Positions 25,130 through 34,295 of a stretch of DNA of 64,000 nt are shown here, piece by piece. Numbering within the stretch: the stretch's first letter is position 1; each line of letters starts with the position of its first letter. The stretch covers positions 62,001-126,000 of the forward strand of contig NZ_JAKKCM010000011.1 of the NCBI RefSeq assembly GCF_021728395.1, in the 5' to 3' direction. The stretch comes from Vibrio sp. J1-1. GTDB taxonomy: Bacteria > Pseudomonadota > Gammaproteobacteria > Enterobacterales > Vibrionaceae. Made by a program: the position numbers and the translations under genes. The notes under the pieces were generated by a model, which ran no database searches, had not been told where the DNA came from, and saw nothing but the letters and a program-made list of their open reading frames with translations.

Positions 25130-26125
25130 ATGGCAACAATATATTCCGATGACGTAATGCAAGGGCATAAAGTAATACAAGCTTTAGATGTCGAAGACCT
25201 CCCATCCGGTGAACATAAGTTCTGGTTTCGTATTGCAACCAATGCGATTTCGCAATGGCAGCATCTACCTGTACTCGTGTTTAAAGGTCAAACACCAGGT
25301 AAAAATGTGATGATTACCGCTGGTGTGCATGGCGACGAATACAATGGGGTTTTGGCAGCGCAAAAAACAGCAAGAGAACTAATTGGCGCTGATCTTGCTG
25401 GTACAGTAACCATCGTACCGGGAATCAACCTAAGCGGCATGTTAAATAAAAGCCGAGACTTTTGTTCCCCTGACCCAGACGCCGCTCGTGCAAACCTAAA
25501 CCGTTTCTTCCCCGGCAACGAGTTTGGTAATGAAGCGAACCGCTACTTGCACACACTATGGAATAACTTATTAAAGCCTAATGCGGACTTAGCGATAGAC
25601 TTACACACCCAAACCAGTGGTGCAGCCTACCCACTTTATGTCTTTGCAGATTTCCGTATTGAAGACTCGTTAAAAATGGCACGCCATATTAACCCTGATG
25701 TCATTTTGGATGATCCAGGTGAAAGTGGCGTATTAGAAACGGCATGGAACAACGTGGGTGTACCTGCAATCACCGTGGAAGTCGGTACGGGTCGCTATAC
25801 CGACCAACCCCTTATCAATCGCACGGTAACAGGTATCTTCAATATTCTTAAACAGTTCGAATTGCTCTCTGGTGATCCAGAGTCGGTTAATTCTTGTGTG
25901 GAAGGTTGTGAAATTGTAAACGTTCGGGCAGAGCTTGGCGGTTTTGTTCTGCCACAAGTCAGTATCTTAGAAACTGTAGAGCAAGGGCAACTGATTGCAA
26001 TCCAATATGATGGATTTGGTGACGAATTGAAGCGCTACACCGCTCCGACTTCAGGGACGATAATTAGCCACAATGTCGAATCTATCCGAGCAGCGGGGTC
26101 ATTACTGGTGCGCCTGATTAAATAG
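25130..26125 (+). CDS. Succinylglutamate desuccinylase/aspartoacylase family hydrolase
   Basis: 331 residues, M14-like zinc deacylase. Zinc ligands H67 and E70 in AGVHGDEYNG and H159 in IDLHTQ; the catalytic Glu is probably E217 in VEVGTGR. A C-terminal beta domain (about 255-331) matches the family. Acts on N-acylated amino acids or similar; substrate not known. Monocistronic; no signal peptide, so cytoplasmic. Confidence 0.88.
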   Translation: MATIYSDDVMQGHKVIQALDVEDLPSGEHKFWFRIATNAISQWQHLPVLVFKGQTPGKNVMITAGVHGDEYNGVLAAQKTARELIGADLAGTVTIVPGINLSGMLNKSRDFCSPDPDAARANLNRFFPGNEFGNEANRYLHTLWNNLLKPNADLAIDLHTQTSGAAYPLYVFADFRIEDSLKMARHINPDVILDDPGESGVLETAWNNVGVPAITVEVGTGRYTDQPLINRTVTGIFNILKQFELLSGDPESVNSCVEGCEIVNVRAELGGFVLPQVSILETVEQGQLIAIQYDGFGDELKRYTAPTSGTIISHNVESIRAAGSLLVRLIK

Positions 26126-26144
26126 CGTTAAACAGCCCTATCAT

Positions 26145-26164
26145 ATCCCCCAATTACGGGGGAT
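26145..26164. terminator. Terminator between deacylase and lipocalin genes
   Basis: ATCCCCC/GGGGGAT stem (26145-26151 with 26158-26164) between convergent stop codons, followed by TATTCT. Confidence 0.6.
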
Positions 26165-26184
26165 TATTCTATCGACTCTCTTAG

Positions 26185-26706
26185 CTATTGAGTCTGCTCA
26201 ACAAGAATTAGCTCGTCAACGTCAAAGCCTTTTTCTTGGGCAACTTGTTTAAACCTTTCAAGAGTTGCTGGGTCCACGTCTGGCTGACGTGATACTAACC
26301 AAAGATAGTCTCGATTGTAGCCAGAAATGAATGCGTAGTCATAGTTTTCACCAAGCTCAAAGATGATATACGACGAATAAAATGGGCCAAAGAAAGAGAC
26401 TTTTAAATGGCCCGTTGACGGGTCGTCAACAAAATACGCTTTACCTTCTGCTTGCTTCCAATTTTGTTCTTCTTGTGAGTAGCCACGATTTATTACCGTC
26501 ACACCGCCGTCTTCACGCAGTTCATATTCAGCCGTTACATTGGATAATCCGCGCTCAAAAGAATGGTCTAACCTCGCAATTTCAAACCATTTCCCCAAAT
26601 AAGGTTTCAGTTCAAAATTCTGAACTGGATCAACACCTTCAGGCTTCGAGGTACAACCAAATAAAACAGCGACAGACAGCAACAGAAGCGACTTTATTAC
26701 TTTCAT
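26185..26706 (-). CDS. blc: Outer-membrane lipocalin lipoprotein, Blc type
   Basis: 173 residues. Lipobox LFGC with the acylated C18; next residue Thr rather than Asp, consistent with outer-membrane sorting. Lipocalin signature LGKWFEIARLDHSFERG near 37-53, then GYNRDYLWLVSRQP near 130-143. Binds lipids such as lysophospholipids and is typically expressed under envelope stress or in stationary phase. Vibrio versions have been called VlpA. Confidence 0.92.
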   Translation of the reverse strand: MKVIKSLLLLSVAVLFGCTSKPEGVDPVQNFELKPYLGKWFEIARLDHSFERGLSNVTAEYELREDGGVTVINRGYSQEEQNWKQAEGKAYFVDDPSTGHLKVSFFGPFYSSYIIFELGENYDYAFISGYNRDYLWLVSRQPDVDPATLERFKQVAQEKGFDVDELILVEQTQ

Positions 26707-26973
26707 TACAAGTTCCTATATAAGTTAGTGACTGATTTTACTGCATAAGTTCTAAAACAGATCATAAATCCTTACTAGTTTATGTACCATGGCGTATCCC
26801 TTATCGTACATATATTTTTTATTGTTAAAGTATCGTTCCTACAAACATTCCTACAAATTCAGTTATTTATTCCGCGAATTAACTCTCTACCTATCGAAAG
26901 TTTGCACAACATAGACATTTCTATTCTTAGGAGCCTTTTATAATACGCTTCGATATAAATTGAGGTTATTGTT

Positions 26974-27357
26974 GTGAAGTTTAAGACAATGTCAGCTTGT
27001 GCACTTTTGGTATTGCTTGTTGGTTGCCAACAAAACAATCCCGAAGAAGAGACGACAGAAATAACAGCCTCGGCAGACGTATGCAGTAGTCAGGGAAATA
27101 TGCCAGGTGGGTGGAAAATGTTTAAGTCGACACCCGACGTTCAAAAGGCAATGGCTTTTGTTCTGACAGAAATGGATACGCCTTCATCATTCAAACAAAT
27201 TCTCAATGTTCATGCACAAATCGTCAGCGGCGTGAATTACGCGATTGAGTGTGAAATGGATGATGGTGTGATTTGGAACACGATTGTTTATCGCAACCTC
27301 GATGGTGACTACTCTATTACACAATCACCACACGAAGGAAAATTCTGCGAACAGTGA
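26974..27357 (+). CDS. Cystatin-like lipoprotein
   Basis: 127 residues from GTG, with GAGGT about ten bases upstream. Lipobox LLVGC with C18. The mature part has the cystatin hallmarks: a glycine pair near the N-terminus (MPGGWK, 43-48) and the QxVxG loop QIVSGVNY at 82-89. Two further cysteines (C37 and C125) could form a disulphide. Cystatins inhibit papain-like cysteine proteases; bacterial lipoprotein versions are poorly studied. The GGW and QxVxG motifs are seen; inhibition is inferred. Confidence 0.75.
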   Translation: MKFKTMSACALLVLLVGCQQNNPEEETTEITASADVCSSQGNMPGGWKMFKSTPDVQKAMAFVLTEMDTPSSFKQILNVHAQIVSGVNYAIECEMDDGVIWNTIVYRNLDGDYSITQSPHEGKFCEQ

Positions 27358-27370
27358 TTTCAAACATTGA

Positions 27371-27394
27371 AAGCCCCTACTCAGGGGCTTTTTA
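27371..27394. terminator. Terminator after cystatin-like gene
   Basis: Eight-base stem (27371-27378 with 27383-27390), four-base loop, then TTTT. Between convergent genes. Confidence 0.85.
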
Positions 27395-27414
27395 GGCTTT
27401 TAAGATTACTCTAT

Positions 27415-28266
27415 TTATAGATAATCATCGACCAATTGCTCTAATGACTTGGTTGGATGACCAATCAACGAGCTGAGCGTTTTACTATCGTCGTACAAAG
27501 CACCTTGAGATGCTCCAGTATCAGAGTTCGCTAAAACAGCAGCTAATGGACCAGGTAACCCTGCACCTTCTAACGCTTTTGCAAAATCCGCTTCTTCCAT
27601 ATTAATGTAAGGAATCTCTTTTCCCGACTTCTTGCTGATTAACGCGCTCAGTTCGCTCAGTGTATACGCATCGTCACCTGATAGTTCATATACTTTACCA
27701 CTTTGCGGTTCTTCACTCGTCAACACCGCCACCGCTGCTTCGGCATAATCTTCACGAGCCGCTGAACTGATTTTTCCATCTTTAGCACACCCAATAAAAC
27801 CGCCGTTGGCCAGTGCTGGTGCAACGCTAGCTAAGTAGTTCTCTGTATACCAGCCATTACGCAAAAGCACATGAGGAACATCGGCCTGTTTAAGATACGC
27901 TTCTGTTGCGACGTGCTCTTCTGCCAAAGCCAGTGGAGAAGAGTCAGCATGCAGAAGACTGGTGTACGCAAGTAGCTCCACGCCCGCTTGCTTCGCAGCA
28001 TTAATAACGTTTTGATGTTGGACGGCACGCTGACCTACTTCGCTCGATGAAATCAGGAGTAATTTAGCCACGCCGTCGAATGCAGATTCTAAAGTCTCAG
28101 GTTTTGAGTAATCAGCCTGACGAACCTGAACACCTAAGGAAGTGAGCGGAGCTGCTTTGTCCAAGCTTCGAACTAAAGCGACTATTTGATCAGGTTCAAT
28201 TTTGTTCAGTAAGTGTTTGATAACCAATTGGCCTAATTGGCCGGTAGCGCCTGTAACTACGATCAT
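27415..28266 (-). CDS. qorB: NAD(P)H:quinone oxidoreductase, QorB/NmrA-like
   Basis: 283 residues. Atypical short-chain dehydrogenase with NADP-binding GATGQLGQ (6-13), length and sequence like E. coli QorB (YtfG). Expected to reduce quinones with NADPH. Transcribed away from an HxlR regulator, the same arrangement as ytfG-ytfH in E. coli. Confidence 0.9.
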   Translation of the reverse strand: MIVVTGATGQLGQLVIKHLLNKIEPDQIVALVRSLDKAAPLTSLGVQVRQADYSKPETLESAFDGVAKLLLISSSEVGQRAVQHQNVINAAKQAGVELLAYTSLLHADSSPLALAEEHVATEAYLKQADVPHVLLRNGWYTENYLASVAPALANGGFIGCAKDGKISSAAREDYAEAAVAVLTSEEPQSGKVYELSGDDAYTLSELSALISKKSGKEIPYINMEEADFAKALEGAGLPGPLAAVLANSDTGASQGALYDDSKTLSSLIGHPTKSLEQLVDDYL

Positions 28267-28323
28267 TGTACTTTTCCTCGTCTATTAATGAAGAGCTCTT
28301 TTATGTACAATCTGCCATAGTAG

Positions 28324-28347
28324 CTTACTTTTTGTAAGTACGTACTT
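28324..28347. promoter_or_regulatory. HxlR operator candidates between qorB and its regulator
   Basis: AAGTACGTACTT (28336-28347) is a perfect 12-base palindrome; the overlapping CTTAC-TTTTT-GTAAG (28324-28338) is another. Both lie in the 131-base divergent gap, where an HxlR dimer would be expected to bind. Confidence 0.6.
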
Positions 28348-28397
28348 TTTGGTAAGTATCGATTATCGTGTCATTTCCGGGAAAGAGGATTGAAAAT

Positions 28398-28802
28398 ATG
28401 AGCGAAAACATGGGTAGCTTGTTTTCAGAAAAGTTTAGCCGAGGAAATGTCCTGGCGAAGGAGTGCCCTTCTCGCAGTATATTGCAAGATGTGACCAGTC
28501 GCTGGGGTGTCCTTGTGTTGTTCGCTTTACTCGGAGGGACACACCGATTCAGTGAACTACGAAAAAAGATCACTGGTGTCAGTGAAAAAATGCTTTCGCA
28601 AGCCTTACAAGCATTAGAGGCAGATGGATTTGTATTGCGTATGGCGCACCCAGTCGTTCCACCACACGTTGAATATTGTCTGACAGACAAAGGAACGGAA
28701 GTCGCACACAAGGTTGAACAATTGGTGGACTGGATTGAGTCAAACTTAGGCGATATTTTGAACGCGCAACAACAATATGATGAGTCCAAAGCAAACAAAT
28801 AA
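28398..28802 (+). CDS. HxlR family redox-type regulator (QorR-like)
   Basis: 134 residues from ATG 28398, chosen for the AGAGGA eight bases upstream over a GTG 30 bases earlier. Winged-helix HxlR domain: VTSRWGVLVLFALLGG and SEKMLSQALQALEADGFVLR. The single N-terminal cysteine (C23, in KECPSRSIL) is at the position used by QorR-type regulators to sense oxidants. Divergent from qorB, which it probably represses. Confidence 0.9.
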   Translation: MSENMGSLFSEKFSRGNVLAKECPSRSILQDVTSRWGVLVLFALLGGTHRFSELRKKITGVSEKMLSQALQALEADGFVLRMAHPVVPPHVEYCLTDKGTEVAHKVEQLVDWIESNLGDILNAQQQYDESKANK

Positions 28803-28817
28803 TCTGTTTCTAACAAA

Positions 28818-28843
28818 AATCCCCAGCTTAAAAGCTGGGGATT
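28818..28843. terminator. Terminator after HxlR gene
   Basis: AATCCCCAGCTT/AAGCTGGGGATT stem with a two-base loop, then TTAG; A-rich on the left. Confidence 0.8.
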
Positions 28844-28916
28844 TAGTAGTCTTGAGCGTTAAACTTTAACTTTACAATGTAATTTAACGCATAGTTAAGC
28901 TGCACACACTATAACA

Positions 28917-29927
28917 CTATACTTTCTGTCGTTCGGAACGAGCACTGCTCTTATTCATCAGACGGGAAAAGTAACGCGATATATTATCGTCCTGGTTACG
29001 TAAAAATATAAACAGAATTAAAGTCGCCCCCCAAACCGCCATGGTCAGGAAGTTACTGATTCCTATCATATTGAACCCGCTTTCCATTGCCTGTAATAAA
29101 ACCAGTGCCAATACGATACCTAACGTTTTACCAAAACCTCCGTCAGGATTTAAGCCACCTAATACAGAAGCTAAAATCGTAACCAAAAGAAAAGACTCCC
29201 CATAAGACGACTTCGCTGAATTGTATTTCGACATCATGATTAAAGCGGCTAGGACACACAGTAGTGATGACACGATATAAGTAATGACAAGAATTTTGTT
29301 GGTATTAATGCCCGAGTAGTACGTCGCCTTTTCGTTAGAACCCAACATATAAACAGACTTACCAAACGATGTTTTTTCTAACATTACCCACAGAATGACA
29401 GCTGTCACGATGAACATCAACATCGGGAACGGAACACCCAAAACCTGAATCTTCTCAATATTGAGGATATAGTCAGGGAAATTAGACACCGCTTTACCAC
29501 CAGAGATTAGAATGTTCACGCCATTAATAAAGGTCATTGTGCCTAAAGTTGCCAGTATCGGAGACACACGTACTTTCGCAATCAACAATCCATTGAGTAA
29601 ACCAGTTAATACACCTACAGCAACCCCTCCAAGAAGTACTAAAGGTAAGTACATCACCGAAGGAGGTAAGCTAACCGCAATCCATGCCATCACCAACGCA
29701 CACGAATTGGTAACAGGGATTATCGATAAATTGATCCCTCCTGTTAGCATAGTAATCGCCATAGCGAACGTCAGAAAACCCAGTAAGGGGATCTGAGCTG
29801 ATATCGACAGAAAGTTGTTCCAAGACCAGAATAAATCCGGAATAGTGATACTGAAGTAGATACACATCGGAACCAGTAATACCAACAGGTACTTTTCTAA
29901 ATTTCCCTTAGACTGCGCTGAAGCCAT
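28917..29927 (-). CDS. Sugar ABC permease (CUT2/BPD_transp_2), second subunit
   Basis: 336 residues, about ten hydrophobic helices, with TMLTGGINLSIIPVTNSCALV near 59-79 and ATLGTMTFINGVNILISGG near 145-163 as in RbsC/LsrD-type permeases. Last gene of a four-gene importer. The start overlaps the preceding permease by 20 bases. Confidence 0.88.
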   Translation of the reverse strand: MASAQSKGNLEKYLLVLLVPMCIYFSITIPDLFWSWNNFLSISAQIPLLGFLTFAMAITMLTGGINLSIIPVTNSCALVMAWIAVSLPPSVMYLPLVLLGGVAVGVLTGLLNGLLIAKVRVSPILATLGTMTFINGVNILISGGKAVSNFPDYILNIEKIQVLGVPFPMLMFIVTAVILWVMLEKTSFGKSVYMLGSNEKATYYSGINTNKILVITYIVSSLLCVLAALIMMSKYNSAKSSYGESFLLVTILASVLGGLNPDGGFGKTLGIVLALVLLQAMESGFNMIGISNFLTMAVWGATLILFIFLRNQDDNISRYFSRLMNKSSARSERQKV

Positions 29928-30909
29928 GTGTGCCCCCTTGTTTTCTTTGACGCCAAGCTGTCGTACTGATACTGACTAAAATAACGCCACCGGTGATCAC
30001 CGTATGCCAGTAGGAAGAAACCCCCAATAGATTCAACCCATTCTGAATAAGAGCAATAAGCACCACTCCCAGAACCGTTCCCAGCAAAGACCCTCGCCCA
30101 CCAATGATGCTGGTACCACCTAATACCACTGCTGCCAGCACGGTGAGTTCGTACCCTAGCAAAGAGTCCGGTGCAACGGTTAGAATGGTATATGACTGAA
30201 TCACACCTGCAATACCAGCCAATAAACCTAAATAGCCATAAGCGAACAGCTGGACTTTTAAAGTACTAAAGCCCACACGAGATGCTGCTTCGTGATTCCC
30301 ACCAATAGCATAGGTCTGTCGTCCTATACTGGTCTTGCTCATGATAAACGAGGTAAGTGAAACCACGATCAACGTAACGACCATCGGTAAAGTTAATCCG
30401 TAATCATAACCATCCGCTGCGGTGAACTTGAATAGAGTAATGCCTTCTTCAAACCACCTCGGGTATTTGTACAACCATTCCCCCTTGGAAAGGAATAATA
30501 GCAATCCGTAAAACACGTTGAGTGTCGAAATGGTAACAATAATTGAAGGTACTCTGAGTTTATTAACCAGTACGGCATTAACCATCCCTAACAACAAACC
30601 TATCGTTCCTGATATCACAAACGCCAGTACGAAATTGGCAGTCATCATGTTGATGACCAAAACCATAATATATTGGCTGATGATCGTGGTTGCAGGAAAC
30701 GAGATATCAATGCCGCCCGAAATCAACACAATAAATAAGCCACAAGCCAATATGGTTAACATGGCGTAGTTGTTCAGAAGGTCGTATACATTACCAATCG
30801 TGAGAAACTCAGGTGTCATTGATGCAATTAAGGCCGCAATTACAACTATGAGTGCAAACAGTAGAAATTCGTTCTTCTTCAGGAGTTTTTCTAGTTTGAT
30901 ATTACCCAT
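29908..30909 (-). CDS. Sugar ABC permease (CUT2), first subunit
   Basis: 333 residues, multi-pass, with LFIVLISGGIDISFPATTI near 57-75 and VLGGTSIIGGRGSLLGTVLG near 262-281, the conserved loop that meets the ATPase. LsrC/RbsC type. Overlaps the ATPase gene by eight bases, and the second permease by 20. Confidence 0.88.
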   Translation of the reverse strand: MGNIKLEKLLKKNEFLLFALIVVIAALIASMTPEFLTIGNVYDLLNNYAMLTILACGLFIVLISGGIDISFPATTIISQYIMVLVINMMTANFVLAFVISGTIGLLLGMVNAVLVNKLRVPSIIVTISTLNVFYGLLLFLSKGEWLYKYPRWFEEGITLFKFTAADGYDYGLTLPMVVTLIVVSLTSFIMSKTSIGRQTYAIGGNHEAASRVGFSTLKVQLFAYGYLGLLAGIAGVIQSYTILTVAPDSLLGYELTVLAAVVLGGTSIIGGRGSLLGTVLGVVLIALIQNGLNLLGVSSYWHTVITGGVILVSISTTAWRQRKQGGTHGFSAV

Positions 30910-32380
30910 TAATCACCTCCGCAAGATGTTCAGGTGACGTCTGAGAAGTAATCATTTGCTGTTTAACCTTTCCTTCTGCTACAACAACGATGGTATGGCT
31001 ATTGTTGTATGCTTCTTCCACTTCATCAGTAACGATAATGACCGCAACTCCAGCCTGAGAAAGTTCCTCAATTATGTGATAAATCCCCGACTTGTTGGCA
31101 ATGTCCACACCTACGGTCGGCGAATCGAGAATCAGTACTTTCGGGTTAATCGCGAGCCATTTGGCAATAGACACACGCTGTGCATTACCACCAGACAACG
31201 TATTTACTGCATCCGAAGCTGAACCAATTTTGATTCGTAGTCGTTCGATTAAATGATTAACAAGATTGATGGCTTTACTCTGTTCAAATAATCCAAACCG
31301 TGGCTGAAGAGCGCGAAACTGCGTGCTGCTTATATTGTCTTCAATGGGTTGCTCCATCACTAATCCTGTCCCCATTCTGTCCTCAGACACATAGCCAATT
31401 CCAGCTTCAATCGCGTCCCTGTTACTGTCGAATCTTACAGGGTGCCCTTCCAGTAATACTTCTCCCGAATCTGGTGCGTTGAGTCCAAAGAGTGACAGAC
31501 ACAGCTCTGTCCTTCCGGACCCCAGCAACCCAGTTATTGCTATCACCTCTCCGCGATGTAGCTTAAAACTAATATCTGCAAACTGTTTATGTTTGGTGAG
31601 ATGACGACACTCAAGAATAATTTCGTCGCTATAGTGGGTAGCCAACGGCGTGAAAGTGATATTCTGTCCAGTCATCAACTCGCCTAAAATCTGAGTTGTC
31701 ATCTCGCTGGCTGGCCGTGTCGCAATATGTTTTCCATCTTTTAGTACCGTAAACCGGTCTGAAATCTCCATCACTTCATCAAGTTTGTGGCTAACAAAAA
31801 TAACAGCAATTCCCTTCTGCTTTAGTAACTTAACGTAAGTAAGGAGGTGTTTTACTTCATTGTGCGTCAAAGAGGCTGTTGGTTCATCCATAATAATCAG
31901 TTTAGCGTTCTCAGCTAACGCTCTGGCAATCGCAACCAATTGGCATTTAGAAATCGTCAAATCTTCCACTAAATCAGTGGGACAGATCGAGGCTTGCATT
32001 TCATCTAGTACTTCCTTTGCACGGCGCATCATCTCGGAAGAGTTTCGCAATACATCATGATGATATGTGTTGATCATAATATTTTCTGCAACCGTTAAAT
32101 TAGGAAACAGAGACAGATCCTGATAGATAACCTGGATACCTTCGCGTACAGACTTAATCGGCGTTAAAGCATTAAACGTCTTACCGTCAATTTCAATTTT
32201 ACCGCCAGCATCAGGCTGATGAACTCCCGATATCACTTTTATAATGGTTGATTTCCCGCAGCCATTTTGTCCAGCAATACAGTGCACCTCACCCGGATAG
32301 ATATCGAAGTCGATTCCCTGTAGGGCGTAAAAACCGTTAAAATTTTTGCTGATATTGGTGAGTTTAAGATATGGCTTCAT
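30902..32380 (-). CDS. Sugar ABC ATPase, double nucleotide-binding domain (RbsA/LsrA type)
   Basis: 492 residues from ATG 32380, chosen because GAGGAAAAATC precedes it and because the upstream alternative at 32440 would start before an intergenic hairpin. Two ATPase domains: Walker A GQNGCGKST near 38-46 and a second, degenerate site GLLGSGRTE near 282-290; signature motif LSGGNAQRVSIAKWLA in the second half. In the first half the signature is LTISKCQLVAIARAL, in place of LSVGQ, as seen in this family. Energises import with the two permeases. Confidence 0.9.
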   Translation of the reverse strand: MKPYLKLTNISKNFNGFYALQGIDFDIYPGEVHCIAGQNGCGKSTIIKVISGVHQPDAGGKIEIDGKTFNALTPIKSVREGIQVIYQDLSLFPNLTVAENIMINTYHHDVLRNSSEMMRRAKEVLDEMQASICPTDLVEDLTISKCQLVAIARALAENAKLIIMDEPTASLTHNEVKHLLTYVKLLKQKGIAVIFVSHKLDEVMEISDRFTVLKDGKHIATRPASEMTTQILGELMTGQNITFTPLATHYSDEIILECRHLTKHKQFADISFKLHRGEVIAITGLLGSGRTELCLSLFGLNAPDSGEVLLEGHPVRFDSNRDAIEAGIGYVSEDRMGTGLVMEQPIEDNISSTQFRALQPRFGLFEQSKAINLVNHLIERLRIKIGSASDAVNTLSGGNAQRVSIAKWLAINPKVLILDSPTVGVDIANKSGIYHIIEELSQAGVAVIIVTDEVEEAYNNSHTIVVVAEGKVKQQMITSQTSPEHLAEVING

Positions 32381-32405
32381 TGATTTTTCCTCACTAACAT
32401 TCTGT

Positions 32406-32430
32406 TCAGCCCCGCTGAGTACGGGGCTGA
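32406..32430 (-). terminator. Intra-operon hairpin between binding-protein and ATPase genes
   Basis: Nine-base GC-rich stem (32406-32414 with 32422-32430) without a T tract, right after the binding-protein stop codon. It probably protects or limits the upstream message so that the binding protein is made in excess. Confidence 0.65.
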
Positions 32431-32449
32431 TATTGATCATGGCAATCGT

Positions 32450-33427
32450 TTAATAAAGCTGGTCAATATTATCTTTGGTAACAAACAGAACTTTGTGGAA
32501 CTTAATCAATTTTTCGTCTTTACGGACTTCCGCAGCACCGAAGTTTTTAATCGTATAACCCGGTTCGATATCTACGCCATTAATCACATCAGCAGCTACT
32601 TTCGTTGTAGCGTAGCCACCTGTTGCAGGATCGTAAGTAATACCCATCGTGATATTACCATTACGAATCAAAGAAGCCGCTTGTGAAGGAATCATCATAC
32701 CGAACACGCCAACGTTTTTCTTGGCACGGCGCTCCTGAACGGCACGGCCCGCACCGATAGGGCCTTGTGAACCGAATGAAATAACCGCTTTCAGATCTTT
32801 ATGTGCACGCATCAATTCCAAAGTAGTACGACGAGAATCGTCAATGTTTTCCGCTACAGGCATACGAGAGGTAACTTCATACATATCTGGGTATTTTTCT
32901 TTTTGGTATTTAACGAAGTAATCCGCCCATAAGTTATGCTGTGGTACGGTTAGTCCGCCAACATAAATAACGTAACCACCTTTACCACCGGTGAACTCTG
33001 CCACTTTTTCAAGATAGTCTTGCGCGAACTTCTCATCATCGATAATGGAAACTTCCCAGTTAGCACTTGGCTGTCCTGGAGATTCGTTCGTTACAATGGC
33101 AATGCCCGCACTTCGAGCTTTCTGGAAGACTGGCTCTAATACTTCAGCGTCATTTGGAACAATGGTGATCGCATCCACTTTCTTTGCGATGAGATCTTCA
33201 ATAATTTTCACTTGGGCTGTTGCGTCAGTGCTTGAAGGTCCTACTTGATAGGCATTTATCTTATATTCCTGTCCCGCTTCGGTTACACCTTCGCCCATCC
33301 GGTTAAACCAAGGCATACCACCAATTTTGGGAATGTTAACGATATCGAGTTCTTTAGCCATGGCTGGAGTACCCAACGTTGGTATACAAATTAAGGCAGC
33401 TAAAACCATTTTTTTAGTAGTGTTCAT
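32450..33427 (-). CDS. Periplasmic sugar-binding protein (LsrB/RhaS-like)
   Basis: 325 residues. Signal peptide ends TPAMA near 24. Peripla_BP_4 fold, with IPKIGGMPWFNRMGEGV near 33-49 resembling the LsrB start. Checked against the known LsrB ligands for AI-2, Lys is kept but the two aspartates align with Asn (VTNESP) and Pro (VPQHNLW), so AI-2 is not the obvious ligand; a pentose, deoxyhexose or other polyol is more likely. AAAGGA precedes the ATG. No kinase, isomerase or regulator gene lies in the operon. Confidence 0.85.
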   Translation of the reverse strand: MNTTKKMVLAALICIPTLGTPAMAKELDIVNIPKIGGMPWFNRMGEGVTEAGQEYKINAYQVGPSSTDATAQVKIIEDLIAKKVDAITIVPNDAEVLEPVFQKARSAGIAIVTNESPGQPSANWEVSIIDDEKFAQDYLEKVAEFTGGKGGYVIYVGGLTVPQHNLWADYFVKYQKEKYPDMYEVTSRMPVAENIDDSRRTTLELMRAHKDLKAVISFGSQGPIGAGRAVQERRAKKNVGVFGMMIPSQAASLIRNGNITMGITYDPATGGYATTKVAADVINGVDIEPGYTIKNFGAAEVRKDEKLIKFHKVLFVTKDNIDQLY

Positions 33428-33726
33428 TAGTTAGTCCTTTATGCTATTTCACGTTATGCCTCCAATTGGAGTGCAATTTTAGATATAACAAACTCGGACT
33501 AATTGAACATGTGTCCATTTATCAAATATATAGTTGTAGCCAATTTATCCATATAGACGGCGTTTTTCTCTATAAACCATAGAATTACATAAGTGAGCGG
33601 CTATACAGAAACAAATTAATAACTTTGTTGCTCGCCATGAATGTTTACCTCAACTCTTGATATGAAAAATAGCGTTAATAAAAAACCGATAAGCTCACTC
33701 GCAGAAAGGCACCATTCATTAAAGCT

Positions 33727-34293
33727 CTAATCGGTTTCGGGGATCATGTTGATTAGCAAATGACTTAGCAGGTAACGTCTGTCGGTCGCACTCATGCGCG
33801 CTTGCAGATACAAGTACATGGATTTGGTTTCCTGATGCTCACCAAGTGTTTTCCAGATTGAATCAAGGTAAGCAGAGGTAATATTTTGCACGATAGGCAA
33901 AGGCTGTTTTGCAAATACTAAGGCAATAAGCTGCGCCAGTTTCTCATTCACTTCTGCAAAGTTGTTGTCTATACGTTGCAACTCCGCGTTTAGAATCGTA
34001 TCGGCCCGAGTTAATAACGACGCGGCCAATGCACGCTTACCTTTACGCTTACTCCTGCTTGAATTGATGACCCTATCGTCTTGATAACCATCGTCGCAGG
34101 CTTCTAACAGTCCGCGTAATGATGCAAGAGTTGAAACAAGCGGACAGCGCAGTGGCTCAAGCTTTTGCTCGGTTTGTTTCAACCAAAGTGCCACATCTAA
34201 AACATAACTAGGGGCTTGCGCGAGGTATTTGTCACTGAGTTGCGGCAGCAACATTAGCCTTGCAATGATGGTTTCTTTTAGTACCGACTCCAT
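33727..34293 (-). CDS. Unknown protein, third gene of DUF2589 operon
   Basis: 188 residues from ATG 34293, chosen because GGAG lies five bases before it; a GTG at 34299 overlaps the previous stop codon. Helical, no signal peptide and no membrane helix. A middle basic patch (INSSRSKRKGKRALAAS, about 77-93) is the only notable segment; the rest is leucine-rich amphipathic helix. I do not recognise a family. It is coupled to the two genes upstream and so probably works with them. Confidence 0.75.
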   Translation of the reverse strand: MESVLKETIIARLMLLPQLSDKYLAQAPSYVLDVALWLKQTEQKLEPLRCPLVSTLASLRGLLEACDDGYQDDRVINSSRSKRKGKRALAASLLTRADTILNAELQRIDNNFAEVNEKLAQLIALVFAKQPLPIVQNITSAYLDSIWKTLGEHQETKSMYLYLQARMSATDRRYLLSHLLINMIPETD

Positions 34294-34295
34294 AA

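Noticed and set aside
28917-33427. Calling the operon lsrABCD for AI-2 uptake
   Set aside because: Binding-protein residues needed for AI-2 are replaced and lsrK, lsrR, lsrF and lsrG are absent.
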